In this document: positions 6,428-15,335 of the stretch, piece after piece
Layout of the letters: each line of letters opens with the position of its first letter
How positions within the stretch are numbered: position 1 is the stretch's first letter
NCBI RefSeq assembly: GCF_938030785.1
Contig: NZ_CALHIK010000087.1
Coordinates: 1 to 20,252 of the forward strand
Origin: an uncultured Campylobacter sp.
GTDB taxonomy: Bacteria > Campylobacterota > Campylobacteria > Campylobacterales > Campylobacteraceae
DNA: 20,252 nt
Reading direction: 5' to 3'
Program-made: the position numbers and the translations under genes
Notes under the pieces: model-generated
Told to the model about the DNA's origin: nothing
Databases searched by the model: none
The model's input: the letters and a program-made list of their open reading frames with translations, nothing else

Positions 6428-7587
6428 TTTAACTCCCAAAAGTAGATATATCTATTGTACCCAGAGCCCACGAGATACTCTCCTGCGAAAAGCAGATAGT
6501 TGATGATGTCGTTATCCAGCTCGATGCTGCGGACGATCTCGCCTGCTTTATCGATTACGCGCACGCCGTTATTGACGGTAAAAGCACCCAGCTCGGGGCT
6601 TAGCGCCACGGCAAAAACTGCAAAACGGGCGTTATAAAATTTAGCGAAATCGCCGTTTTCGTAGTAACACGATCTTTCTTTGTCGTTCGAGCCGCTCATC
6701 ATACGATCGCCAAGCAGCGCCACGGAGTAGATCCCGTCCTTGTGCAGGGACTTTTGGCTCATAAGTTTTTTCGCTTTCGCGTCGAAATAAAATACGATGC
6801 CGCCCTCGCACGAGATTAGTAGCGTTCCGCCGGCGCGGTCGTAAGCGCTACCACCCAAAGACGCGATGGTGAGCTTTTGCTCAAAGCTTACCTTGCCGCT
6901 AGACAGGTCGAAGTATAAAATTTCGCTACCAAGACCTAGCAAAATCACGGTGTTTTCGTCGTAGAAATAGACGTTTTTGATCCCCGTCATCGGCAATTTA
7001 TAGTGCGTAATATTGCCGCCTGCAAACACGCCCAGCATCTTTTCAAACGCGTCGCCGTTATATAAAAATGCGTATTTTTCGCCTAGTTTATCGACATCGA
7101 ATATGGTAGCGCCCATCGGCTCGTCTAGGTAATTTTTGGACGAGGGCAGGGCGAAAATTAGCGTTTTGGATATTGCGTCTGACGCGGAATTCCGGGCGGA
7201 ATTTAATGCCGTAGAATTTTCGGCAGAATTTTGCGCCGTGGAATTTGCCGCTGCGGAATTTACGCTCGCTTTCGCATTAAAATTCTGCGCCGCATCGGAA
7301 TTTATGCTTGCGCTTGCCGCGGAATTTCGATCTGCGAAATTTTGTCCGGCAGCGGAATTTCGCGTGGAATTTTCCGCGGAGCTAATGGTGATTTTATAGA
7401 GCTTGCCGTCGTCGAGCCCTGCGTAAATTTCGCCGTCTAGACTTTTTAGCACCGCGACGTTTGCGCCTATGTCGAGTCTGAAGCCAGCTTCCGTCGGCGT
7501 ATCTATGCCCGCAGCGCCGCTAGGTGCCGCGATACCGTTACCGGCATAGATGAAGCAGGCGCAAAGTAGCAGCGGTAAAAATTTCAT
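6424..7587 (-). CDS. napL: NapL, accessory propeller-like protein with repetitive insert
   Basis: A 387-residue exported protein in the NapL position. It begins with a signal peptide (KFLPLLLCACFIYAG...), then shows repeated four-stranded segments of WD40/quinoprotein type, for example GGSAYDRAGGTLLISCEGG and the closing GSGYNRYIYFWELK. In Campylobacter and Wolinella, NapL is non-essential but tunes nitrate reductase activity; its exact role is unknown. Residues about 70-140 are foreign to the fold: an Ala/Ser/Asn run with Asn-Ser or Asn-Phe every 4 to 8 residues, encoded by RAATTY hexamers. It sits between the first propeller-like strands and TLIFALPSS, so it probably forms a surface loop. 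The gene is 9 bp after napB and overlaps napD by four bases. Confidence 0.83.
   Translation of the reverse strand: MKFLPLLLCACFIYAGNGIAAPSGAAGIDTPTEAGFRLDIGANVAVLKSLDGEIYAGLDDGKLYKITISSAENSTRNSAAGQNFADRNSAASASINSDAAQNFNAKASVNSAAANSTAQNSAENSTALNSARNSASDAISKTLIFALPSSKNYLDEPMGATIFDVDKLGEKYAFLYNGDAFEKMLGVFAGGNITHYKLPMTGIKNVYFYDENTVILLGLGSEILYFDLSSGKVSFEQKLTIASLGGSAYDRAGGTLLISCEGGIVFYFDAKAKKLMSQKSLHKDGIYSVALLGDRMMSGSNDKERSCYYENGDFAKFYNARFAVFAVALSPELGAFTVNNGVRVIDKAGEIVRSIELDNDIINYLLFAGEYLVGSGYNRYIYFWELK
7187..7372. repeat. 12-copy RAATTY array inside napL
   Basis: AATT cores at 7188, 7200, 7215, 7227, 7242, 7257, 7281, 7299, 7323, 7338, 7356 and 7368, each flanked by R and Y. Spacings are 12, 15, 12, 15, 15, 24, 18, 24, 15, 18 and 12 bp, always multiples of three, so every copy reads as an Asn codon in napL. 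This is the same phase and codon pattern as the tupC array, with looser spacing. Confidence 0.93.
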
Positions 7588-7596
7588 CGCGGCTCC

Positions 7597-8130
7597 TTAC
7601 TCGGCCTCGGCGCCTTGATTTAGCGTATCTATGAGATTAGAAGTGGAATTTGCGTCGCTAAACCTGCTAAAATCGGCCTTGAAGTTGTTTTTCACGAGCG
7701 GATCGGTTTGGGCTTGCGGTACGTGGCACTGCGTGCAGTTAAAGCGCTGCTCGGCTAGCGTGCCGTTTAGATCCGCGCCCGTGCGGAAGTCCACCAGGTG
7801 GCTTTTTGGTATCGGCGTAGAGCCTACATCCTTGGCAAACTCGGGCATATGGCAGGTTACGCACATATTGTTATCCTTTGTGATCGGCACTAGCCCGTCT
7901 AGGCTGTGCGGTATGAGCGGCGGAGCGTTTTCAAAGCTGCGCTCGATTTTCGAAGCGGCGCCTGGAGCGTCCTCGCTATATTTGAAATCGGGCAGGGAAT
8001 TTTTATTTTGCACCGATTCGTCCACGCTTTTTATAAAGCCCAAGCTGTCGGCGTCTATAGATGCCGTCTTGTCCGCGGCAAATAGCGCCGCACAGCATGC
8101 AAGAGCCAAGCCTAAAACCATTTTTTTCAT
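7597..8130 (-). CDS. napB: NapB, diheme cytochrome c subunit
   Basis: A 177-residue periplasmic small subunit that passes electrons to NapA. It has a signal peptide (residues 1-19, ALFAAD) and two c-type heme motifs, CVTCH at 90-94 and CTQCH at 132-136. His75 and His111 are likely distal ligands, as in the bis-histidine hemes of NapB. The start ATG overlaps the napH stop as ATGA (8127-8130). The length is normal. One RAATTY site near the C-terminus (DANSTSN) resembles a single unit of the napL and tupC inserts. Confidence 0.93.
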   Translation of the reverse strand: MKKMVLGLALACCAALFAADKTASIDADSLGFIKSVDESVQNKNSLPDFKYSEDAPGAASKIERSFENAPPLIPHSLDGLVPITKDNNMCVTCHMPEFAKDVGSTPIPKSHLVDFRTGADLNGTLAEQRFNCTQCHVPQAQTDPLVKNNFKADFSRFSDANSTSNLIDTLNQGAEAE

Positions 8131-8936
8131 TTTTTCACTCCTAATATACTAAAATTTAACGCATCGTCGTCGCATACGTCGATGCAGCGCCCGCAGCTGA
8201 TACACTCGCTGCTAACGCGCCCGTTTTCGCGCCCGACCATCTTAAGTACCTGCACTTCGGGGCAGACCATTTTGCATTTGCCGCACATCGTGCATTTATC
8301 GACCTCGTGGCGAATGCGAATGACGCTAAAATAGCTAAGCGCCGCCCAAAATCCGCCGAGCGGGCATAGCCGCGAGCAGATCGTGCGATCGCCTGCAAAA
8401 ATTTCAAAAACCACGATCAGTAGCGCGATTGCAAACGCACTAGCACTCAGCGCTATGACGGCGCGCGCGAAAAGCGAGATAAAATTTATGCTCTCAAACG
8501 CCGCAAAGCCGAAAGCTCCGCTGCAAACAAGCGCTAGCACCGCTAGGACGTAGCGAGCTTTGCGATTTACGTTTAAAAATTTGGTGTGCACGCCAAATTT
8601 TTTACGAAGCCACGCGGCAAGATCGGTTAGTAAATTTATCGGGCAGACCCACGAGCAATATACTCGCGGCGCTATGAGCGCATAAAATGCTCCTACGATA
8701 AGCGCTCCGATAACCGCCGTAGCGCCTAAAGAAAAGCTAGCTAACAGCATCTGCGCCGTCGCAAACGGATCGCTTAGATTAATCGTGCCGAAAAGTTTCG
8801 ACGAGCTTAGATTGCCCTTTAGAATTCCTGATAAAATTCCGTTTTCGCTCGCGGCTTTGAAGGCGAAATTATTTCCTAAAATAAAAAGGACTAGAATAGA
8901 AATTTGGCTCAAACGCCTTAAAATAGTGTATTTCAT
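8127..8936 (-). CDS. napH: NapH, membrane quinol dehydrogenase iron-sulfur protein
   Basis: A 269-residue inner-membrane protein that with NapG oxidises menaquinol and replaces NapC. It has four hydrophobic segments at about 10-28, 60-88, 129-148 and 156-180. Two conserved cytoplasmic CxxxCP motifs, CSWVCP (94-99) and CSRLCP (187-192), are followed by two [4Fe-4S] sets: Cys215/218/221/225 and Cys245/248/251/255. All are intact. It overlaps both napG and napB by four bases. Confidence 0.93.
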   Translation of the reverse strand: MKYTILRRLSQISILVLFILGNNFAFKAASENGILSGILKGNLSSSKLFGTINLSDPFATAQMLLASFSLGATAVIGALIVGAFYALIAPRVYCSWVCPINLLTDLAAWLRKKFGVHTKFLNVNRKARYVLAVLALVCSGAFGFAAFESINFISLFARAVIALSASAFAIALLIVVFEIFAGDRTICSRLCPLGGFWAALSYFSVIRIRHEVDKCTMCGKCKMVCPEVQVLKMVGRENGRVSSECISCGRCIDVCDDDALNFSILGVKK

Positions 8937-9691
8937 TGCCTAGTCCCCTCCATTAGATCGTCCTCGTTTAAGTAATCCTTACTCTTTTGCGGATCGAGCT
9001 TGATTTTGGTGTCTGCGTCCTTTAGCTTCGCGTCGTCGCCCTTGATCCAGCCTTTGACGTAGTTGTCGCTGGAAATTCCTATGACGCGCTCGCGCTCCAC
9101 GACGCTGATAGCCGCCTTTTTCGTGACGCAGGCATGCTCACATTTACCGCAACCCGTGCAGTAGTCGCTATCTACGACGGGCACGAGCAGGGCGTGCTTT
9201 TCAGTGCGGTTGTTGTGACGGTAATCGATCCTGAGCGCCTTATCCATCACGGGGCAGCTTCGCACGCACGCATCGCATTGGATACCCGCATAAGCGATGC
9301 AATGCTCGGTATCTATGACCGCAACGCCCATTTTGGATAGACGCACGTTAAGCTTAGAGTTTTCGCTCACTAAGCCTTTATCTAGCGCGTCGCTAGGACA
9401 GGCTGCGACGCAAGGTATATCGTCGCACATATAGCACGGAATTTCGCGCGGGATAAAAAACGGCGTGCCGTTTGCAATAGCGTGATCGCAAAAGCTCGCA
9501 AGCTTAAGCGTATCAAATGGGCACGCCTCGACACAAAGTCCGCACCTTAGGCATTTGCTAAGAAATTCTTTCTCGCTTATAGCTCCGGGCGGGCGGAGTT
9601 TGGCGTGCTCGCTAGAGTTTGCGACTCCGAGCCCCAGAACGCCTACGCCCGCAGCTAAAGAAAGAATGCCTAAGACCTCACGCCTATCCAT
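8933..9691 (-). CDS. napG: NapG, periplasmic ferredoxin-type subunit
   Basis: A 252-residue protein exported by Tat: twin Arg at 3-4 (DRREVLGIL) heads a hydrophobic signal. Four [4Fe-4S] cysteine sets are complete: 47/50/53/57, 86/89/94/98, 131/139/142/146 and 178/181/184/188. It relays electrons from membrane NapH towards NapB/NapA. It starts 3 bases after napA, and its stop overlaps the napH start as ATGA. Confidence 0.93.
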   Translation of the reverse strand: MDRREVLGILSLAAGVGVLGLGVANSSEHAKLRPPGAISEKEFLSKCLRCGLCVEACPFDTLKLASFCDHAIANGTPFFIPREIPCYMCDDIPCVAACPSDALDKGLVSENSKLNVRLSKMGVAVIDTEHCIAYAGIQCDACVRSCPVMDKALRIDYRHNNRTEKHALLVPVVDSDYCTGCGKCEHACVTKKAAISVVERERVIGISSDNYVKGWIKGDDAKLKDADTKIKLDPQKSKDYLNEDDLMEGTRQ

Positions 9692-9694
9692 AAT

Positions 9695-12478
9695 TTACGC
9701 CTTGTAAATTTTAACCGCGCATTTTTTGTAGTCGGTCTCTTTTGAAAGCGGACAGGTATGATCGAGCGTGACGCGGTTGATATAAACCTTCTCGTCAAAA
9801 AACGGCACGAAAATAAGTCCCTTCGGCGGAACATTACGTCCGTGAAAGTCCACGCGCGCTTTGACTTTGCCGCGGCGCGACTCGATCCAGACGATTTCGT
9901 TTTGTTGTACGCCGATTTTGGCGCCGTCGGCTTCGTTCATATAGCATCTTGCTTCCGGTACGGCGCGATAAAGCTCCGGCACGCGCATAGTCATAGTGCC
10001 CGTATGCCAGTGCTCCAGCACACGACCCGTACATAACCAGAAAGGATATTCCTCGCTTGGAACTTCTACAGGATCCATATATGGACGGAAGAAAATTTTA
10101 GCTTTATTGGCAAGGCTTGTTTTTTCTTCGCCTGAAGTAGCGGATTTCAGATCGCCGCTAGGAAGCGCAGCTTTTGCGTTACCGTAGAAGGCAAAATCGC
10201 TATCCGGAGCCGCTTTTTTGGCATAAGGATCGTATTGGGCGTTAAAGCGCCAAAGCGTTTCTTTGCCGTCTACGACCGGCCACCTAAGACCGCGCACTCG
10301 GTGATATGTATCGAAATCGGCTAGGTCGTGTCCGTGACCGGTGCCGAATTTTCGGTATTCTTCCCAGAGATATTTTTGGACGAAAAAGCCGTAGCCTTTA
10401 AATTCTTTGCCGTCGCTGCCGATTACGCCGCGGGAGTCGCCGCTTACTTCTGAGTTGTCGAAATTTGCCATAATCGGATCTTTTGCCGCGAAAGCCATAG
10501 CGTCTTTGTTCGCAAAAAGCACCTCAAATAGCGTGCTTTCAGGGGTATAGCCGAATTCCGAAATTTTATCTAATACGTTTGGAAGCGTAAGTTTATCATT
10601 TACCTTTGTCTCGCCCCAGAAATCCTTGAGTTTGAAGCGCTTGGAAAACTCTAGCATCTGCCACGTATCGCTCATCGCATCGCCCACCGGAAGGACCTGC
10701 TGTCTCCACCACTGAGTTCTGCGCTCGGCATTGCCGTATGCGCCCCATTTTTCGTAGATCATTGCGGTTGGTAGGATTAGATCGGCTACCTTCGCGCTTA
10801 GCCCCGGATATGGCTCGCTTACTACGATGAAGTTGTCCATCTCGCGCGCCGCGGCGATCCAGTGGTTTGCGTTGGCGATCTGCTGCCACGGATTATTGAC
10901 CTGTACCCATATCCATTTTATTTTGCCGTCTTCAAGATTGCGCAGAGCCTGTATATAGTGCGCGCCGGGCTTTGGATTTATCGTGCCCTCGGGGAGTTTC
11001 CAAATTTTTTCGGAAACCTTTCTGTGAGCGGGATTTGCTACGACCAGATCGGCAGGTAGGCGGTGAGAAAACGTGCCTACCTCTCTAGCCGTGCCGCAAG
11101 CGCTAGGCTGACCGGTAAGCGAAAACGCTCCGCAACCAGGTTTGGCTTGCTTGCCGAGAAGGAAATGCACCATGTAGCTTTGCTCATTGACCCAAGTTCC
11201 TCTTGAGTGCTGATTAAAGCCCATCGTCCAAAAGCTTACTACTTTGCGATCTTTTTCTATATAAAAATCGGCGAGCTGCTTTAGTTTGGTTTTGAATGCT
11301 TCTAAATCCTCGCTTTCATCGCCCTTAGCCAAAGGCGCTACAAATTCTAACGTGTAGGGCTCCAGCGCTTTTTTAAATTCTTCGAAGCTTATGAGCCAGT
11401 GAGCATCCGATTTGTCAGAGTGTTTGTTTTCGAGTATGTCGCCCTCTTTCATACCCAGATATGCTAAGGTAACGCCCTCGGATTTGCTTAAAATTTTGGA
11501 TTTTTGCTTAGCTGCGGTGTCTAGCTCGGTTTTGCGGTATTTTTTATGATTGATATCTTCTCGTAGGCCATAACCGATATCTACTGGACCGGTAGCGAAC
11601 ACGCAGTGCTCTTTAATAAATTTCTCATCTATCATATCCGGGTGATTGTAGACGATCTCTCTTGCGATGTAGTTCCATATCGCCAAATCGGTATTCGGAC
11701 GGAATATAATTTCGATATCGGCGATGTTTGAGGTGCGAGTAGTGAAAGTAGATAAATTTATTACTTTTACGCGATCCGGGTGACGAAGCTTATGGTCGGA
11801 GACGCGAGACCAAAGGATCGGGTGCATCTCAGCCATATTTGCGCCCCAAGCAATTACGGTATCGGTTAGTTCGATATCGTCGAAAACGCCCGCAGGCTCG
11901 TCAATGCCGAAGGTTTGCATAAAGCCTACGACGGCGCTAGCCATGCACTGGCGAGCGTTGGGGTCGATATTATTGGAGCGAAAGCCCGCTTTTACTAACT
12001 TTGCCGCGGTATAGCCTTCGGTAATGGTGTACTGACCGCTACCTAACACGGCAAAGCCCTCGGGACCGCCTTCGTTATAGGCGCGCCTGAAATGCTTCTC
12101 CATTTCGTCGAACGCTCTTTGCCAGCTGATCTCGATAAATTTTCCCTTTTTGTCGAATTCTCCTTTGGAATTTACGCGTAAAAGAGGCTTGGTAATGCGA
12201 TCTGCGCCGTACATGATCTTTGCGTTAAAATAGCCTTTGATGCAGTTTAGACCGCGATTTACGGGCGCTAACGGATCGCCTTTGACCGCTACGATTTTGC
12301 CGTCTTTGGTGGCTACCATAATGCCGCAGCCGGTGCCGCAGAAGCGACAGGCCGCCTTGTCCCAGCGCCAACCTTTTTCGGCTTCGTCAGCAGCACTAAG
12401 ACTGCTAGGCAAGCTGATGCCCGCAACGCTACAGGCAGCCGCTGCCGCAGAGCTTTTTATAAAGTCTCGTCTATCCAT
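9695..12478 (-). CDS. napA: NapA, periplasmic nitrate reductase catalytic subunit
   Basis: A 927-residue Mo-bisMGD enzyme that reduces nitrate to nitrite in the periplasm. I choose the ATG at 12476-12478: it begins directly with the Tat motif DRRDFIKS, has AAAGG 8 bases upstream, and gives a length close to other Campylobacter NapA. The longer frame to 12532 would start within the likely -10. Cys44, 47, 51 and 79 bind the N-terminal [4Fe-4S] cluster, and Cys178 (DPNARQCMAS) is the molybdenum ligand. The remainder has the expected cofactor-binding motifs through to the C-terminal domain (PLSKETDYKKCAVKIY). It is the first gene of napAGHBLD. Unlike many proteobacterial operons it has no napC, and napF is also absent. 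Confidence 0.96.
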   Translation of the reverse strand: MDRRDFIKSSAAAAACSVAGISLPSSLSAADEAEKGWRWDKAACRFCGTGCGIMVATKDGKIVAVKGDPLAPVNRGLNCIKGYFNAKIMYGADRITKPLLRVNSKGEFDKKGKFIEISWQRAFDEMEKHFRRAYNEGGPEGFAVLGSGQYTITEGYTAAKLVKAGFRSNNIDPNARQCMASAVVGFMQTFGIDEPAGVFDDIELTDTVIAWGANMAEMHPILWSRVSDHKLRHPDRVKVINLSTFTTRTSNIADIEIIFRPNTDLAIWNYIAREIVYNHPDMIDEKFIKEHCVFATGPVDIGYGLREDINHKKYRKTELDTAAKQKSKILSKSEGVTLAYLGMKEGDILENKHSDKSDAHWLISFEEFKKALEPYTLEFVAPLAKGDESEDLEAFKTKLKQLADFYIEKDRKVVSFWTMGFNQHSRGTWVNEQSYMVHFLLGKQAKPGCGAFSLTGQPSACGTAREVGTFSHRLPADLVVANPAHRKVSEKIWKLPEGTINPKPGAHYIQALRNLEDGKIKWIWVQVNNPWQQIANANHWIAAAREMDNFIVVSEPYPGLSAKVADLILPTAMIYEKWGAYGNAERRTQWWRQQVLPVGDAMSDTWQMLEFSKRFKLKDFWGETKVNDKLTLPNVLDKISEFGYTPESTLFEVLFANKDAMAFAAKDPIMANFDNSEVSGDSRGVIGSDGKEFKGYGFFVQKYLWEEYRKFGTGHGHDLADFDTYHRVRGLRWPVVDGKETLWRFNAQYDPYAKKAAPDSDFAFYGNAKAALPSGDLKSATSGEEKTSLANKAKIFFRPYMDPVEVPSEEYPFWLCTGRVLEHWHTGTMTMRVPELYRAVPEARCYMNEADGAKIGVQQNEIVWIESRRGKVKARVDFHGRNVPPKGLIFVPFFDEKVYINRVTLDHTCPLSKETDYKKCAVKIYKA

Positions 12479-12522
12479 GAGATTAACCTTTCGTTTAGAA
12501 TTTAAATTTCTATTAACGTTGG

Positions 12523-12528
12523 ATAATA
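12523..12528 (-). promoter_or_regulatory. Likely -10 box of the nap operon
   Basis: TATTAT on the minus strand, 44 bases before the napA ATG, in the context ATGCTATTATCC after a run of seven T. A second TATAAT (12584-12589) about 105 bases upstream is an alternative. No clear -35 or Fnr/NarP-type site is visible. Confidence 0.4.
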
Positions 12529-12532
12529 GCAT

Positions 12533-12837
12533 AAAAAAATGGCCTAGTCTAGATTGAAATTAATAAATTTAAATCGGTATAAAATTATAATTTTTAAATT
12601 TTAATCATAAGTATTGAATATCTGGCATTTGGCGCAAATCGTCACCGCTTCTTTTTATATATCAAATTAATATAATATATTTGCAACTGAATAATAAAAT
12701 TTAAAGTACTAAATTTCGAATGTAAGAAATTTACAAATTTTGAAATTTAAGCAGGAGTGATAAGCTAGGGAATTTAAATGATAGATTTGCTTTTTGTTTA
12801 AGATTCGAGCCGATATAAATCGGCTCGAAGTAGGGCG
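12533..12837. other. Spacer between dnaK end and nap promoter
   Basis: About 300 AT-rich bases with no credible gene. It holds the upstream region of the nap promoter on one side and the dnaK hairpin on the other. Confidence 0.6.
12804..12829 (-). terminator. Hairpin after dnaK
   Basis: TTCGAGCCGAT (12804-12814) and ATCGGCTCGAA (12819-12829) form a perfect 11-bp stem with a 4-nt loop, 8 bases beyond the dnaK stop. On the transcript the stem is followed by TCTTAAACAAAAAGC, with no U-run, so it may act as a 3' stabiliser or need help to terminate. Confidence 0.6.
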
Positions 12838-14715
12838 TTATTCGACTTCGGCGTCGATGACGTCGTCGTCTTTTTTGCCGCCGTTTGCACCGCCGCTTTG
12901 CGATCCGCCCTGATTTGCGCTGGCGGCCTTGTATAGATCCTCGGCGGCCTTACTTAGGGCTTCTACTTTGGAATTTATCGCTTCTTTGCTCGCGTTTTCA
13001 TCCTTTAGCACGGCTTTTAGATCGTTTAGCGCGCCCTCGATCTTAGCGCGTAGATCGCCCGGCACCTTCTCGCCCATCTCGCTTAGGCTCTTTTCGGTTT
13101 GATGCGCGATACTGTCGGCTTGGTTGCGCGCTTCGACGGTCTCTTTGCGCTTGTTGTCTTCCTCTTTGTGAAGCTCGGCGTCCTTTACCATCTTATCGAT
13201 CTCGGCATCGCTTAAACCGCTTGAGCCGGTGATGCGGATGTCGGTTGCCTTGCCGGTGGCTTTGTCTTTTGCCGAAACGGTTAAAATTCCGTTCGCGTCG
13301 ATATTAAATTCCACCTCGATCTGCGGCACGCCGCGAGGAGCGGGCATGATACCTTCAAGATTGAAATTTCCTAGCGATTTGTTGTCCTTTGCAAAATCAC
13401 GCTCGCCCTGCAAGACGTTGATCGTAACGGCGCTTTGGTTATCCTCTGCAGTCGAGAAGGTTTGAGATTTTTTCGTAGGTATCGTAGTTCCCTTCTCGAT
13501 GATCTTAGTCATTACGCCGCCTAGAGTTTCGATGCCGAGGCTTAGCGGAGTAACGTCGAGTAGCAGCACATCTTTTACGTCGCCTTTGATGACCGCGCCT
13601 TGGATAGCTGCGCCGATCGCTACGACTTCATCAGGGTTTACGCTCTTATTTAGCTCCTTGCCGAAAGCCTTTTTGACCTCCTCTTGCACCAAAGGCACGC
13701 GCGTCGAGCCGCCCACCATAACGATCTCTTTAATGTCTTTCATCGTAAGACCCGCGTCGCTGACGACCTTTTTAAGCGTGCTGATAGTTTCGCCTACGAG
13801 GCCTTCGATCATACTTTCAAATTTAGCCCTGGTGATGGTTTTCATCAGGTGTTTAGGACCCGTAGCGTCGGCGGTGATGAACGGTAAATTTACCGTCGTT
13901 TCCATCGCGCTGCTTAGCTCTTTTTTGGCGTTTTCCGCAGCTTCTTTTAGGCGCTGCATAGCCATGACGTCGCCGCGTAGATCGATGCCGCTTTCGGATT
14001 GAAATTCCGCGCTTAAAAAGTCGATCAGCTTGTTATCGAAATCGTCTCCGCCTAAAAACGCATTACCGCCCGTAGATAGAACCTCTACGACGCTATCGCC
14101 GGTTTCAAGCACGGTTACGTCGAACGTGCCGCCGCCTAGATCGTAAACCACGATCTTTTCGGATTCTTTTTTATCCAGCCCATACGCAAGCGCCGCCGCG
14201 GTCGGCTCGTTGATGATGCGAAGCACGTTTAAGCCCGCGATCGTTCCGGCTTCTTTCGTCGCCTTTCTTTGGCTGTCGTTGAAATACGCAGGCACGGTGA
14301 TGACCGCATCTACGACGGGCTCGCCCAAAAACGCCTCCGCGTCCTCTTTTAGCTTGATCAGCACCTTGGCTGAAATTTCTTGCGGCGTATAAACCTTGCC
14401 CGCGATCTCTACCGCGCACGCGCCATTTCGGTCGATGATCTTATACGGTAGGCGCTTTTTGGCTTCCTGCGCGTTTTTCTCATTCATCATAAGACCCATT
14501 ATGCGCTTGATCGAGTAGATCGTCTTTTCCGGGTTAGTGACTGCTTGGCGCTTGGCGCTGTCGCCTACTAAAACCTCGCCTTTGTCGGTGAAAGCGACTA
14601 CCGACGGAGTGGTGTTTTTACCCTCTTTGTTCGGTATGATCTTGCTCTCGCCACGCTCAAATATGCTTACGCACGAGTTTGTCGTTCCTAGGTCGATGCC
14701 TATGACTTTTGCCAT
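12838..14715 (-). CDS. dnaK: DnaK, Hsp70 chaperone
   Basis: A 625-residue cytoplasmic ATP-driven chaperone. The N-terminal ATPase opens with IGIDLGTTNSCV (5-16) and contains the phosphate-loop VYDLGGGTFDVTVLE and the late adenosine motif VMVGGSTRVP. The substrate-binding domain follows the linker DVLLLDVTPLSLGIET. The C-terminus ends in a Gly/Ser/Asn tail and DDDVIDAEVE, typical of bacterial DnaK. The length is normal. It lies 44 bp after grpE, with AAGGAT upstream of its ATG, and is the last gene of the heat-shock operon. Confidence 0.97.
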   Translation of the reverse strand: MAKVIGIDLGTTNSCVSIFERGESKIIPNKEGKNTTPSVVAFTDKGEVLVGDSAKRQAVTNPEKTIYSIKRIMGLMMNEKNAQEAKKRLPYKIIDRNGACAVEIAGKVYTPQEISAKVLIKLKEDAEAFLGEPVVDAVITVPAYFNDSQRKATKEAGTIAGLNVLRIINEPTAAALAYGLDKKESEKIVVYDLGGGTFDVTVLETGDSVVEVLSTGGNAFLGGDDFDNKLIDFLSAEFQSESGIDLRGDVMAMQRLKEAAENAKKELSSAMETTVNLPFITADATGPKHLMKTITRAKFESMIEGLVGETISTLKKVVSDAGLTMKDIKEIVMVGGSTRVPLVQEEVKKAFGKELNKSVNPDEVVAIGAAIQGAVIKGDVKDVLLLDVTPLSLGIETLGGVMTKIIEKGTTIPTKKSQTFSTAEDNQSAVTINVLQGERDFAKDNKSLGNFNLEGIMPAPRGVPQIEVEFNIDANGILTVSAKDKATGKATDIRITGSSGLSDAEIDKMVKDAELHKEEDNKRKETVEARNQADSIAHQTEKSLSEMGEKVPGDLRAKIEGALNDLKAVLKDENASKEAINSKVEALSKAAEDLYKAASANQGGSQSGGANGGKKDDDVIDAEVE

Positions 14716-14759
14716 TTGTTATCCTTTGTGTTGAATTTAAAATTTTAAAATTTGGACGA

Positions 14760-15335
14760 TTATTTCGCCACCACTACCATAGCGGCACGCAAAACGCGCT
14801 GCTTATACATATATCCTTTTTGATAGACTTGAACTATATCGCCCGAACTTGCGCCCTCCGCCTCGATCATCGAGATCGCGTTGTGCACGCTAGGATCGAA
14901 TCCTGCGTCGGTCGCTATCGGCACGATGCCGTATTTCTCAAAAGTCTTCGTAAAAAGACCGAGGCACTGCTTCACGCCGGTTTCGATCTTGTCTGCCAGC
15001 TCGTTGCCTTCTACGTCGATTTTGGCAGCCTCTTCTAGCGCGTCGATGATCGGCAGCAGATCCTTTGCAAAGCCCTCGCTAGCGTAGGAAACCGCGCTAT
15101 CTTTTTCCTTCTCCATACGCTTTTTGAGATTTTCGAAATCTGCGCTGGCGCGGTAAAATTTATCGGTGATCTCGCTTAGCTCGTTTTGAAGCTTTAGTAT
15201 CTGCGCATCGGTATCGTCGCACGCCTGTGCGTCTTGCGGCTCGCTCGCTTCGGGCGCACACTGCTCGCAAACCTCTTTTTCTTCACTCTCGCACGCCCTG
15301 TTTTTCTCGTCGTGCTCTTTAAATTTATGGCTCAT
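14760..15335 (-). CDS. grpE: GrpE, nucleotide exchange factor for DnaK
   Basis: A 191-residue protein that releases ADP from DnaK. The long dimerising helix is at about 43-105, and the C-terminal beta domain has the family motif FDPSVHNAISMIE and the ending KGYMYKQRVLRAAMVVVAK. The acidic N-terminal tail is slightly longer than usual and carries four cysteines (15, 23, 26, 39, including EVCEQC), unusual in what is normally a Cys-poor disordered region. The start ATG overlaps the hrcA stop as ATGA. Confidence 0.95.
   Translation of the reverse strand: MSHKFKEHDEKNRACESEEKEVCEQCAPEASEPQDAQACDDTDAQILKLQNELSEITDKFYRASADFENLKKRMEKEKDSAVSYASEGFAKDLLPIIDALEEAAKIDVEGNELADKIETGVKQCLGLFTKTFEKYGIVPIATDAGFDPSVHNAISMIEAEGASSGDIVQVYQKGYMYKQRVLRAAMVVVAK

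Noticed and set aside
7187..7372. Array of bacterial N-glycosylation sequons in NapL
   Set aside because: Several N-S-T triplets occur, but the acidic residue two before Asn required by Campylobacter PglB is missing, and the matching TupC array is in a cytoplasmic protein.
3303..7372. CRISPR array interpretation of the regular repeats
   Set aside because: The repeated unit is only a degenerate hexamer with 9-bp gaps, lies inside genes, and no cas genes are present.
12479..12532. Longer NapA beginning at 12532
   Set aside because: It would put 18 residues before the Tat motif and start at the promoter -10. The ATG at 12478 has a ribosome site and the family length.
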